A DNA stretch of 64,000 nucleotides from Canna indica (taxonomy: Eukaryota > Streptophyta > Magnoliopsida > Zingiberales > Cannaceae), in contig CP136891.1 of NCBI GenBank assembly GCA_034359265.1, forward strand, positions 89,514,001 through 89,578,000, written 5' to 3'. Positions 8,308 to 18,353 of the stretch are shown in pieces. Position numbers and translations under genes: made by a program. The notes beneath the pieces are model-generated. The model saw only the letters and a program-made list of their open reading frames with translations, had not been told where the DNA came from and did not search any database. Position 1 is the stretch's first letter. The number at the start of each line of letters is the position of its first letter.

Positions 8308-8880
8308 CAGTATTGAGGCCGTCGTCGAGCAGCTTCTCTCCCACGCAGAGGCAGGGCAACGTGTGGCGGAGCGTGTTCAACCCCGGCAGCAACCTCGCCA
8401 CCAAGACTCTCGGCGCCGACTTATTCGACAAGCCCCAGCCCAATACCCCCACTGTCTACGACTGGTATATATATATCCCACCTGTGATATATCAGTATAT
8501 ATATATAATCTTATGAACCAATTTGATTTCTTGCTGCAGGCTGTACAGTCGTGAGACAAAGAGCACCCACCGCTAAGCTGATCTTTCTGAACTCTACGGT
8601 CCACGTGGAGACTGGAGACGAAGAAGAGAGAGTACGAGTTGTGGCATGCAAGTAGGCGTTTAAGGAGAGTAGTAATACTGTGTCTCAATGTTTGCTGGTT
8701 TTGTGGTTATCTAAATGTGTCAACTAGCTTTGCTAATCTGTGGCTGCTATCGAGAGCGGCGTTTGCTTGTGTTCATACTGCATACATGATGTTTGAACCA
8801 GTATTAAGTCCATGTCTGATATATAAATAAAAACTGCTCTCTAATGTTCCTTTGTTAAATTTACTACTAACTAAAATTAG
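8308..8880 (+). pseudogene. DRM1 exon 2 (part), exon 3 and 3' UTR, plus-strand fragment (right arm)
   Basis: Exon 2 starts abruptly at the [20 protein letters not shown] segment and keeps the donor after GACTG, intron 2, exon 3 ([11 protein letters not shown] and stop) and the 3' UTR. The 5' junction is to GCAGTATTGAG of unknown origin. It cannot be expressed as DRM1 protein. Confidence 0.8.
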
Positions 8881-8959
8881 ATGCAGAACATGCTCTGCAT
8901 CTAAACTTGTTATTTAGATCTGCACATGTTAGAGAAAGGATAAAGCGGAATTAATCTGC

Positions 8960-9231
8960 ATTGCCGTCGCTGCTCGAGGGGCGGTGTTTGGTAGTGAGCC
9001 CTGTCTCGGACTCGAGTTTCCGCCACATTTGTATCAGCGACGAGGCCCTGACGTTGCAACGCACGTTATCGGGGCCGGAGGAAGAGGCAGAAACGCTGCC
9101 GATGGAGGACTCGGATTTCGCGGGTGACATCTCGCGGAGAAGCGATTTGGCTCGGGCGGAGATGAGCTGCTAGGCGTGGTGGTCAACACCGCGTTGTTCA
9201 CTTCGTGCGGCTGCCGCTTTCCCGTCGGTGA
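8960..9231 (-). pseudogene. Unidentified gene fragment (RASSLIQMWRKLE type), inverted copy
   Basis: Reverse complement of the second part of the chimeric ORF at 7,471-7,752. This copy has a stop where the chimeric ORF has Ser of HHASQ (CTAGCAG) and frame differences, so it is not coding. Confidence 0.6.
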
Positions 9232-9310
9232 CCCACCGTCCTTATTAGCCGCATGAGAAGAGGAACGGGAACGAGACTACGAGAGGGAGAACAGTAGGAG
9301 GCAGAAGGCA

Positions 9311-9666
9311 CTCCTCCGTTCCACTCCGAAGCAATATGTCGATGATGAAGGTAATATTTAAGTTTTTTTATTTTATTTTCTGCGCATCCGATCCTAGGTC
9401 CACATTCTCTCTTCCGGCATCCCATGCTGCTCCGGTTTCGACCAAACCTGCTGCCCGGCGGCATCAGCGACCATACTGTTGCCGATCAGCAGGGCTACGG
9501 TATGGTCGCTGCCACCGCCGAGCAGCACGTTTGGTCAGAAGCAGAGCAGCGTGGGATGCCGCGAGAGAGAACTTGGACGTCCTCAGCTCGGATTGCAGAA
9601 AATAAAATAAAATAAGTAAAGATTACCTTCATCTGGCATTGCTCTTCGGAGTGGGGAGTGGAGGAG
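9311..9666. repeat. Foldback (inverted-repeat) element, copy 1
   Basis: Arms 9,311-9,476 and 9,500-9,666 are imperfect reverse complements; the innermost AGCGACCATAC/GTATGGTCGCT pairs perfectly around a 23-base loop. Each arm carries what looks like a first-exon edge: ATG, a few codons, GATGAAG and GTAAT. On the minus strand the right arm has a TATA-like CTATAAAATG about 45-50 bases upstream. It resembles an inverted duplication of a gene start. Copies are at 15,102-15,462 and 19,310-19,665. Confidence 0.75.
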
Positions 9667-10900
9667 TGTCTTCTTGCTTGGTAAGGAAGGAAAGAGCTGA
9701 TGAGCATTTTATAGACGGAGAGAGAGACGTCCCGTGATTGAGCTCGCCCGTGAAGAGTATTTTTATAGAAGGTTCTGCAAAAAGCGTTGTCATGGATGAC
9801 AGTGTCTATTTATGCTTTCCTGACGGGGAAGAGATCAGATATAATTCACGTCACTAGATTTGAGGCATTTTTAGTTGTAGTTCATATCACTGGCCGGTTT
9901 TATTTGGTAAACTTTTAATTGTCCAATAAAAAGTTTGAATTTATAATTAGAAGCCAGAATTGTATTGCTTCTAACAACCATTCCAGAGTTATCTAGCGTT
10001 TAGGCCAATATTAGTCCTTATAGCTGGGTCCCATGGTTGCGGATAAAATTTCTATTGCTTATTTCATCTGTTATACAAATCCTTGAGTATTTCTTGTATA
10101 TTGTATCATTTGTATCGATTAATATATAGCGAAGGGAAGGCCACGTGTAGCTCATTGAGGAAACCCTAGCTAGCAATAGACCCGACAATTTGTGTCGGGC
10201 GATCTGACTTGAACAAAAATCGTGTTTGGCCCGACCTGGTAAATTTCAAGTGCAGGACACCGAGCCGATTCGGGCTCGATAGCTCGATAATAAGTAAAAA
10301 TTCTCATTGAGCTATAAAGTCGGGTCGGGCCTACATAGCTCGACCGGCCCGATCCAATATTTGTTCGAGCCTTATCGAATTAGAGATATGAGGCTGGCTC
10401 GGCCCGATAAATTTTCGACCCTTGGACCCCAAGCCTGACACGATACAAATAGTAAATGGACGCTTGGCCCGTTAGCACGATAATAAAAATTCAAAATCAA
10501 GCTATCGAGCTCGGATCGTGCTATCGGGCCCGTTATTATTTTTGTGTTTTTTTTCTAAATAAAATTATTTTATATATTTTTATATATATTATTTTATATA
10601 TTATTTAAATTTTTTGTCAAAATCTTTAATCGATTAGAGACTTTAGTCATGGGCAAATTTGGTATTGAATTCACTTAATTCCTGTTTGATGAATTCCCCA
10701 ATATTGATTCCGATTTTAAGAATTTTTCATTCCCAAATTAAATCTGATTGGGGTAAATTCCTTAATATCTTTTTCTTTTTCATTGTATCTTCTCAATCTT
10801 TATTGCTCTTCTTCTCTTTCATCTATATATCACTAATTATTGTCCGAGCAAATCTTTTGATGTGAAGTGACAAGTTGCATGGATAGTTGTCAATCTCTCG
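9667..10900. other. Spacer with CGGGC repeat, no gene
   Basis: 9,740-9,810 shares CGCCCGTGA, TTTTATAGAAGGTTCTG and GATGACAGTG with 11,920-11,985, so it is an old internal duplication. 10,180-10,530 is the CGGGC dispersed repeat. 10,540-10,860 is AT-rich. No coding evidence. Confidence 0.5.
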
Positions 10901-10904
10901 GTAT

Positions 10905-11235
10905 CAGACTACTTGAGATCAGCTGAAAGGAAAGAAAGTAAGAGGCAATTGAAAAGGTGTTGTGGATGGGCAGCTCTATTCTAGGTCTTGATTTCATGTG
11001 AATGGGTAGATACGCCACATGATACTTTTTGCTTTGTATGGGAATAAATGCTAAAAAGAAGACAACTCTCATATTTTGCCAATTGACAACTTAAATAAAT
11101 TTAAGGTTCAAAATTAATTAAAAGATAACAAATATGATGATGGGATAAATTATATATATTTATATCCATTTATTAAGATCATGGCCAGCTATATTCGAAT
11201 TGGCCCCACTATAAAATTTTACAAAATTAAAATAA
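10905..11235 (-). pseudogene. Module with BAC1 exon 3 fragment, copy 3
   Basis: Same module as at 991-1,320, in the same orientation, ending at CCCCACTATAAAATTTTAC. It is not preceded by the TauE piece here, so the BAC1 module can move or be copied independently of it. Confidence 0.65.
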
Positions 11236-11309
11236 TAAGAAAATAATTGCACGGGCGGTTGCCACCGACTCTAGCCTCGCCCCAATCAGCCTCTTGTACG
11301 ACATTTGGG

Positions 11310-11700
11310 AGGGAATTCTAGGGGTGTGCATGACTATCGGATAGATTCGGAATCGGTTGGAACCTATCCGATCGGATATATTTCGGATCTAAAATTAAAT
11401 TTGGATAGAATCTAGGATAAAAATTAAGGAACCGATTAAAAATCAGTCGTCGCTCATAAATGATGGCACGCACAAGACGCGAAATGAAATAATTTAGTAG
11501 CAATGATTTAGTGGGGGCACCAACCCGTCGGTGACATAAAATATGTCATTAATTAGTCATGGCTAACATCGGCTGTTGCTTATTAATTGATGGCGTAAGT
11601 GCGGCACGAAAATAAAAAAAGTCTTCACCGACGAATTAGTAGAGGCCTCGGCGGCCGTCGGTGATATAATTTATAGGCGTCCACGGTTTACCGCCTTATA
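11310..11700. mobile_element. Degenerate DNA-transposon sequence
   Basis: CTAGGGGTGTGCATGACTAT followed by GATTCGGAATCGGTTGGAAC resembles the end of a plant hAT-type or similar short element. Its inverted counterpart style is seen at 27,480-27,560. The following CACCGACGAATT, GGCGGCCGTCGGTGAT repeats are reminiscent of CACTA subterminal repeats. No second terminus could be placed. The duplicate is at 21,280-21,665. Confidence 0.4.
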
Positions 11701-13200
11701 TTTGATTCAGTTTTTGAGTTTTTAGTATTTTTATTTAGTTAGATTATAATTTCTAAGTAAGTTATATTTTGCTAATACTATTATCTACCGGGCCCGAGAT
11801 CAATTTTTATTTGCATGATGAAAGAATCGAGCGTATTGCAGGTGAACAGCTCCCATGATCAATTTAAGTTGAAAATGACACAAATACCCTCCAACTCGAC
11901 AGCGACGTAAGGCAGGTGAACGAGCGCCCGTGAGGAGCATTTTATAGAAGGTTCTGAAAAAAATAATAATTGATGACAGTGCCTATTTGCATGATCAAAG
12001 AATTGACAAGTTCAAGTGTATAAATAAAGCTTTGTGGTCTTGCATCATATTATAATTTTTAAAAGAAATTATAAACCAGACTCAGATGAGATGAGGGCAA
12101 ACAAAAAAATCAAAATCTAGCATCTAGAGTTTCCTTGAAAATTACTGCCTGAAACAAACATGATAAATGGGGAGAGTAGATTGCTTTGTATCAATACATG
12201 GCCCTACATCATTTTTCTTGTATCATTTGGGATCCTAACCTTTTTCTTTTTTTAATTAGTTCTATTCCCTATCAGCTAACTCAGTAATGCTTATCTGATT
12301 TTTTTGAACAACTAAATTAAGTTTATTTAGAGTAAAACTATATAACAATGAGTAATTATTAACTAGATTAAAGCTTATTGGATGTAACCATTTGTCATGA
12401 AGCAATTTACTAATTGATGGTCTAATTTTAGCATTCGTAATAAACCCCTGGAATAGGAATATAGGATGTTAAGAGTAATTTGATTTTTTTGCAAACACTG
12501 CAGAAGAACTTTATGCACATGAGATGACAAGACACAGTGTTGCATCACATGGTTCTGATGCCATAGTCAATGACCAGCAAAAAGACCATTCCAGGCCTAA
12601 ACAGGTGTTGCATTTAGGGGCAAATTGATGCCCAGAGTTTCATATAGGGCCAATTTAGACAATTCCAGTCCAAATTAAACAGGTGTTGCATTTAGGTGCA
12701 AATTGATGTCCAGAGTTTCCATTCTAACATAGTATATAAATGGGGAAAATTGATGTCCCTCGTTTGATGTCCATTAAATTGCTCCAACAACCAACTCCCG
12801 AAAGGATCATTTGATGCCCCTTTTCAGTTTCCATGACCATTACGATAGACAGACAATTAAATTAATTAGATGATATTTTGTTTCCCATCAAAACCTTATC
12901 TTTTAGCTCTCATCACTAAAATTAATTAATGGTGTTGCCATTTCCTACTCCCCATTGCATAGAGTTGTAATCCATTTCTAGTAAAAAATTCTTATATTTA
13001 TCTCTAGTATTATATCATTAATTTTTCATTTTCATCTCGATCCACTGCTAGCTTAAGGTAAACACATGATACTATTGTCACTTTCCCCCTTCACACTTCT
13101 TATAATATATCAATATCAATACTTTCTATAGTATGACTAGGCAAGGGAATATTAATACTAATATATCATATTATATTATTCTCATTTTCATCTACACTAC
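11700..13200. other. AT-rich spacer, no gene
   Basis: No coding segment. It shows two related phrases, GGTGTTGCATTTAGG and GATG(C/T)CCAGAGTTTC, at about 12,605-12,640 and 12,683-12,720. The same holds for the duplicate at 21,700-23,430. Confidence 0.5.
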
Positions 13201-13385
13201 TATCGTGCTAACCGGCCGGCCCGGCCTAACCCGTTTATTATTCGTGTCGTGCCGAGCAAGATCCTGGTCTCAAACTTTTATCGGATTGGACACGATTTAC
13301 GTAAAAAAATTTATCGTGCTATCAGACAAGGGCGGGCCTACGCTGCTCGGGCCAGTTCAATATTTGTTCGAATAATACTATGATC

Positions 13386-13790
13386 AATTTAATATTTAAT
13401 TTCACGTCCACAAAACCTTCTCTCTTAATCTCAGTGCTTGCATGTCAATAACCTGCAACACCTGCGCATGAGTGCATGACTAGTAAAGTTTAATCTGCAT
13501 GCAACTCAATATATAGTTTTAGTCCATTAATTGCCGATCATATATGATTTGAAGTTGATTTAAATTAACCTTATCACCGGCCTTCTATCTCCGCACAATA
13601 CTTCTTATAATTGCAACTTTCATATATATAATGCTCTCTCTCTCTCTATATCTATATATATATATATATATCTAACCATCAAGCTAATTAATCTACTTCA
13701 AAGCACTCAACTAGATCTATTTCCGGTTCTTCATCCATCATCTTCGTTAATTACACATAGAGTTGTTCACATGCATTGCTAAGATACGAT
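13386..13790 (+). repeat. Copy of CYP81-like upstream region
   Basis: Matches 30,825-31,190 (TTTAATTTCACGTCCA, CTCAGTGCTTGCATGTCAAT, AACCTGCAACACCTGCGCAT, CTTCATCCATCATCTTC). There the homology leads into a P450 coding start; here it breaks off just before it. It contains CT and TA microsatellite runs (13,627-13,671). Confidence 0.75.
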
Positions 13791-14140
13791 GCAGATGCAG
13801 GACATTGCGAACAACAACTACGGAACAATTAAATCTTAACGATACGACAACCTCGTGGCGATCAATTACTATTTTTGAAAACTAGTCGTGGCAAACCATT
13901 ATAAAGTATTAACTATTTTGTCAACTGCAAATGTTGAATTGCTGCAACAAAATCAATAAACTGTTAACTATTGTGTTGTTTCTGTAAAAAATAAGTTGCA
14001 GAAGTAATATATAACCTACTTCTCATAGTTGTGTTAACTATTGAAACCAAATTATCATGCATGAAAACATCATTATGGACGAAAATAGCTGCAACCTCCC
14101 CCTTTTCTTTTAATTTATATATGATACTAGGATCATTATG
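13791..14140. other. Spacer, nothing recognised
   Basis: AT-rich, no gene or element identified. Confidence 0.4.
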
Positions 14141-15012
14141 GGCTCACTACCAAACACCGCCCCTCGAGCAGCGACGGCAATGCAGATTAATTCCGCTTTA
14201 TCCTTTCTCTAACATGTGCAGATCTAAATAACAAGTTTAGATGCAGAGCATGTTCTGCATCTAATTTTAGTTAGTAGTAAATTTAACAGAGGAACATTAG
14301 AGAACAGTTTTTATTTATATATGAGACATGGACTTAATACTGGTTCAAACATCATGTATGATTTATGAACACAAGCAAACGCCCCTCTCGATAGCAGTCA
14401 CAGATTAGCAAAGCTAGTTGACACATTTAGATAACCACATAACTAGCAAACATTGAGACACAGTACTACTACTCTCCTTAAACGCCTACTTGCATGCCAC
14501 AACTCGTATTCTCTCTTCTTTGTCTCCACGCGGACCGTAGAGCTCGGAAACATCAGCTTAGCGGTGGGTGCTCTTTGTCTCACGGCTGAACAGCCTGCAG
14601 CAAGAAATCAAATTAGTTCATAAGATTACATATCACAGGTGACGTACGTATGGTAAGATATATATGTATATATATACCAGTCGTAGACAGTGGGGGTACT
14701 GGGCTGGGGCTTGTCCAACAAGTTGGCGCCGAGGGTCTTAGTGGCGAGGTTGGTGCCGGGGTTGAACACGCTCCGCCACACGTTGCCCTGCCTCTGCGTG
14801 GGAGAGAAGCTGCTCGACGACGGCGTCACAGGTGTTGTCTGCGCCGTCGTGGGAGTCTGCAGCAGCGAAATCGACCGATGGAACTTGCTCTCCCGTTCTG
14901 CATGCATCGCGCAAAGCACTACTAGATCAGGTCTAGATTTTTAATTAAACGTGAGAGATGGTGATCAGATACAAATATACCTTTGACGGACAAAGGCTTG
15001 GGGGCGGAGACC
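14141..15012 (-). pseudogene. DRM1 fragment: end of exon 1 to 3' UTR, minus strand
   Basis: The most complete of the DRM1 fragments. Reading on the minus strand from 15,012: the last codons of exon 1 ([12 protein letters not shown]), intron 1, exon 2 including QRSISLLQTPTTAQT and [20 protein letters not shown], intron 2, exon 3 and the 3' UTR. Exon 1 is cut after GAGGAAGG and fused to the GACCCACCGTCC sequence that flanks the palindrome arm at 9,229. The start codon and promoter are missing. Confidence 0.85.
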
Positions 15013-15101
15013 TTCCTCATGACCCACCGTCCTTATTAGCCGCATGAGAAGAGGAACGGGAACGAGACTACGAGAGGGAGAGCAGTAGGAGGCAGAAGGC
15101 A

Positions 15102-15462
15102 CTCCTCCGTTCCACTCCGAAGCAATATGTCGATGATGAAGGTAATATTTAAGTTTTTTTATTTTATTTTCTGCGCATCCGATCCTAGGTCCACATTCTC
15201 TCTTCCGGCATCCCATGCTGCTCTGGTTTCGACCAAACCTGCTGCCCGGCGGCATCAGCGACCATACTGTTGCCGATCAGCAGGGCTACGGTATGGTCGC
15301 TGCCACCGCCGAGCAGCACGTTTGGTCAGAAGCAGAGCAGCGTGGGATGCCGCGAGAGAGAACTTGGACGTCCTCAGCTCGGATTGCAGAAAATAAAATA
15401 AAATAAAATAAGTAAAGATTACCTTCATCTGACATTGCTCTTCGGAGTGGGGAGTGGAGGAG
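15102..15462. repeat. Foldback element, copy 2
   Basis: Same as 9,311-9,666 with a few base changes and four more bases in the AAAAT run. Its right end is followed by GAATAGAACTTG and a perfect 10-bp hairpin (15,472-15,481 with 15,487-15,496) instead of the TATA-containing flank. Confidence 0.75.
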
Positions 15463-15495
15463 GAATAGAACTTGTATGAGCGGCTTGCTCATACA

Positions 15496-15800
15496 ATTTG
15501 TGGTGTGGTAGTGTGGTGTGTGGGGTGTGGTAGTGTGGTGTGGTAGTGCATGGTGTGGTAGTGTGGTGTGTAGTAATATGTGGTGTGGTAGTGTGGTAGT
15601 GTGGTGTGTGGTAGTGCGTGGTGTGGTAGTATGCGTGGTGTGGTAGTGTGTGTGGTGTGAGGTAACGTGTGGTGTGTGGTAGTATGATGTGTGGTAGTGC
15701 GTGGTGTGTGGTAGTATGATGTGTGGTAGTGCGTGGTGTGGTAGTGCTTGGTGTGGTAGTGCGTGGTGTGGTGTGTGGTAATGCGTGGTGTGGTAGTGAT
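15496..15800 (+). repeat. 15-bp GT-rich minisatellite, tract 3
   Basis: Same unit as tracts 1 and 2. It begins right after a 10-bp hairpin and leads into TauE/SafE fragment copy 3. Longer than tract 1 at the equivalent place. Confidence 0.9.
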
Positions 15801-15804
15801 ATTT

Positions 15805-15953
15805 GTCCGGATGACAAGAGGGCCTACAACCTCCGGGTGTCGCATCCTTCCAGGGAAGTGCCCATCATAGAATACAATCTGACGTTGTTGTTCCAGCCGA
15901 TGCTCTTGCTGGGGATCACCATTGGCGTCGAGCTTAGTGTGATCTTTCCCATT
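15805..15953 (+). pseudogene. TauE/SafE-like gene fragment, copy 3
   Basis: Open version of the fragment, with [20 protein letters not shown] and the terminal 22-base return repeat. Same limits as copies 1 and 2, so the junctions predate the duplication. Confidence 0.7.
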
Positions 15954-15974
15954 GCCCATCATAGAATACAATCT

Positions 15975-16295
15975 GTATCAGAGAATTTGAGATCAATTGA
16001 AAGGAAAGAAAGTAAGAGGCAATTGAAAAGGTGTTGTGGATGGGCAGCTCTATTCTAGGTCTTGATTTCATGTGAATGAGTAGATACGCCACATGATACT
16101 TTTTGCTTTGTATGTGAATAAATGCTAAAAAGAAGACAACTCTCATATTGACAACTTAAATAAATTTAAGGTTCAAAATTAATTAAAACATAACAAATAT
16201 GATGACGGGATAAATTATATATCTTTATATCCATTTATTAAGATCATGGCCAACTATATTCGAATTGGCCCCACTATAAAATTTTACAAAATTAA
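15975..16295 (-). pseudogene. Module with BAC1 exon 3 fragment, copy 4
   Basis: Near-identical to 991-1,310, sharing the deletion of TTTTGCCAATT with copy 1 only. Confidence 0.65.
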
Positions 16296-16469
16296 GATCA
16301 TGGCCCCACTATATTCAAGCTTGATGGAGTGGTGATTCAAGCTACGCGCTAGTGATTCAACAGCGTAGCTTGTGTTGCAGCACGACTCCATCAACACAAC
16401 ACTCCACTCAGCGTAGCTTGATGGAGTGGTGATGCAACACAACACTCCGGGTGGTGATTCAAGCTACGC

Positions 16470-16745
16470 GCTGTTGCATGCCCTTATTTAAGGGCAGCAT
16501 GACGAAGTATTGTGTTGCATCTCATTTCGATCTCTTCCTCTTCACAGTTGCGTCCAACATGGTTGGAAAAGCTGTATTGATCTTTCTCTTCCTCATCACT
16601 GTTGCAGCAATTGGGTAGGAACCAAGTTCATATTGCTGTAACAGAATTATTAAATATTGTTGTCCAGCCTCGCTGATGCCGATGCCGACGCCACTGACGC
16701 CACCGACGCCGACTCCGCCGACGCTGACGCTATTATGTACTGTTC
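16470..16745 (+). pseudogene. Secreted-peptide gene copy, stop-disrupted (second cluster)
   Basis: Equivalent of 1,490-1,800. The ATG of MAGK has become a Val codon (GTTGG) and the Gln codon is again TAG. The Met/Pro tail has one extra ATGCCGACGCC-type repeat. Confidence 0.55.
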
Positions 16746-16761
16746 TTGTGTTTGTGCCTAT

Positions 16762-16998
16762 TTAATATATATGTACTGTTCTTTTTTTTAACGTAAGTAT
16801 GTAATATATATTATGAACTTGGTGTCTGCCCAGTTGCTGCAACAGTGAGGAGGAACTTTGTGTCTGCCCAGTTGCTGCAACAGTGAGGGCTGAACAACAA
16901 TATTTAATCATGTGGTTGCAGCAGTATGAACTTGGTGTCTGCCCAGTTGCTGCAACAGTGAAGAGGAAGAGAAGGATCAATACAGTTTTTCCAGCCAT
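16762..16998 (-). CDS. Small secreted double-cysteine peptide, longer variant (78 aa)
   Basis: Family not recognised. Starts MAGKTVLILLFLFTVAATG, then QTPSSYCCNHMIKYCC as in the 49-aa copy. A local duplication of the TGCTGCAACAGTGAG region shifts the frame after AATGQTQSS, and an unrelated tail ends RTVHIY. A TATA-like TTATTTAAG lies at about 17,066-17,075 on the minus strand. The signal peptide and the CC-x6-CC core are intact; the tail differs from the other copies. Confidence 0.35.
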   Translation of the reverse strand: MAGKTVLILLFLFTVAATGQTPSSYCCNHMIKYCCSALTVAATGQTQSSSSLLQQLGRHQVHNIYYILTLKKRTVHIY

Positions 16999-17139
16999 GT
17001 TGGACGCAACAGTGAAGAGGAAGAGATCGAAATGAGATGCAACACAACACTCCATCATGCTGCCCTTAAATAAGGGCAAGCAGCAACGCGTAGCTTGAAT
17101 CACCACCCAGAGTGTTGTGTTGCATCACCACACTGATTA

Positions 17140-17268
17140 TTAAATATTGCTGTCCAGCCTCGCTGATGCCGATGCCGATGCCGACGCCGCCGACGCCACC
17201 GATGCCGACTCCGCCGACCCTGACGCCGACGCCTTTGTCTGGCGCCGGTGCCAACCCTTCCCCTTGAA
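17140..17268 (+). pseudogene. 3' half of secreted-peptide gene, plus-strand copy (second cluster)
   Basis: Equivalent of 2,105-2,241: the KYCC codons and the MPMPMPTPPT-type tail, read to the TGA after PSP. No 5' part. Confidence 0.55.
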
Positions 17269-18011
17269 GCAGCGACTTCCTGCATATTGCTGGCAGCCCT
17301 CCGCTCCCGCCTCCTCTAACTATTATGTACTGTTCTTGTGTTTGTGCCTATTTAATATATATGTGTTGTTCTCTTCTTTTCTACGTAAGTACGTAATATA
17401 TATTACGTAGTATGTACTTCATCCTACCATGGGCTGCAATATTATATCAAGTTTAATATATATTAATTTGAGAGTTTGTACGTCAATGTTCAAGCTTGAT
17501 CCCCCATCTATATTTAATACTGAAAATTAAAATGCTCTATCTATTGATATTTTTTCCAGAAGGATTTTTTTTAGAGATTAGAATATTTAAGTATTTCAAG
17601 ATGATCCTTCATTAGTTCCTTGTGCTTCATTAAGGAATTGGAAGAAAAAAGTTTGGGTTTAATTTGGATATCATAGACACATAGCAGGTAGATATATGAT
17701 TTTCTTTCTGGTGTTTTTATTACAAAGGAGACCAAGGGATTATTTTTCTGGTGTCAGAGAACCAAATTAAGAAATAAATAAATACTCCTTACTTGCTCAA
17801 GTTAGAGTTTGCAGAATGAGTGAAAAGATAACAAAAAGTCATGACATGAACTATGATTCCAAAACAGCACCAAGAAAAACTAAAGAAGGCTGAGAAATAG
17901 ACTGCAATTACTAGGTTTAGAGCAGGAGTCAACGTTATTCCCAATGATTCAGGCTAAATGTAAAGGTGCTAGTTTTGCGAGCATGAGAAAGCGTGATGGA
18001 ACAGGGGCAAC

Positions 18012-18094
18012 CTGTTGCATTGCTGGCAGAACCTCTGCCGCAGGTCGGCGATGGTGACGACGGCGGCCTTTGAGTGCCCCTCGCACACCTTGTG
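18012..18094 (-). pseudogene. SBP-box exon fragment, copy 2
   Basis: Same as 2,986-3,068, with AAC in place of AGC so the motif reads QQCNR; the GT after CAACAG is kept. Open into the minisatellite on its 5' side. Confidence 0.8.
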
Positions 18095-18352
18095 GTGTGG
18101 TAGTGTGGTAGTGTGGTGTGTGGGGTGTGATAGTGTGGTGTGGTAGTGCGTGGTGTGGTAGTGTGGGGTGTGGTAGTGCGTGGTGTGGTAGTGTGGGGTG
18201 TGGTAATGCGTGGTGTGGTAGTATGCGTGGTGTGGTAGTGTGGTGTGTGGTAATGTGTGGCGTGGTAGTGTGTGTGGTGTGGTAGTGTGGTGTGTGGTAA
18301 CGTGTGGTGTGTGGTAGTATGATGTGTGGTAGTGCGTGGTGTGATAGTGCTT
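18090..18352 (+). repeat. 15-bp GT-rich minisatellite, tract 4
   Basis: Shorter than tract 2 and ending GTGCTTGG where DRM1 exon 2 sequence begins. Confidence 0.9.
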
Positions 18353-18353
18353 G

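Larger units (their letters stand above)
7471..9232. repeat. Large inverted repeat (arms about 830 bp, spacer about 107 bp) carrying DRM1 sequence
   Basis: The left arm 7,471-8,297 and the right arm 8,405-9,232 are reverse complements with few visible differences. From the outside inwards each arm holds the unidentified-gene fragment, the DRM1 3' flank and 3' UTR, DRM1 exon 3, intron 2 and the end of exon 2. The spacer is unpaired DRM1 exon 2 sequence. A transcript through both arms would fold into a long double-stranded RNA that matches the last two exons and 3' UTR of the intact DRM1 at 34.2 kb. Confidence 0.85.
8355..13385 (+). repeat. Segmental duplication B, copy 1
   Basis: Collinear and highly similar to 18,354-23,621. 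The offset starts at 9,999 bases and drifts through indels. It contains the right arm of the DRM1 palindrome, a foldback element, a CGGGC repeat, a BAC1-fragment module, transposon-like sequence and AT-rich DNA. Confidence 0.85.
15496..18352 (+). repeat. Segmental duplication A, copy 2 (of 610-3,405)
   Basis: Collinear with 610-3,405 through the minisatellite, TauE, BAC1 module, peptide palindrome, spacer, SBP fragment and second minisatellite. At 18,352-18,354 it runs directly into duplication B at the DRM1 sequence GGGCAACGTGTGG, without the material that separates A and B in the first copy. Confidence 0.85.

Noticed and set aside
8226..8688. Several overlapping ORFs on both strands
   Set aside because: Shadow frames of DRM1 exon 2-3 fragments and intron 2 in the palindrome.
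11310..11700. Complete CACTA or hAT element
   Set aside because: Only words typical of such ends are present; a matching second terminus and target duplication could not be found.
15472..15496. Helitron 3' hairpin
   Set aside because: A perfect 10-bp stem is present but no CTRR end follows it and no TC start could be placed.
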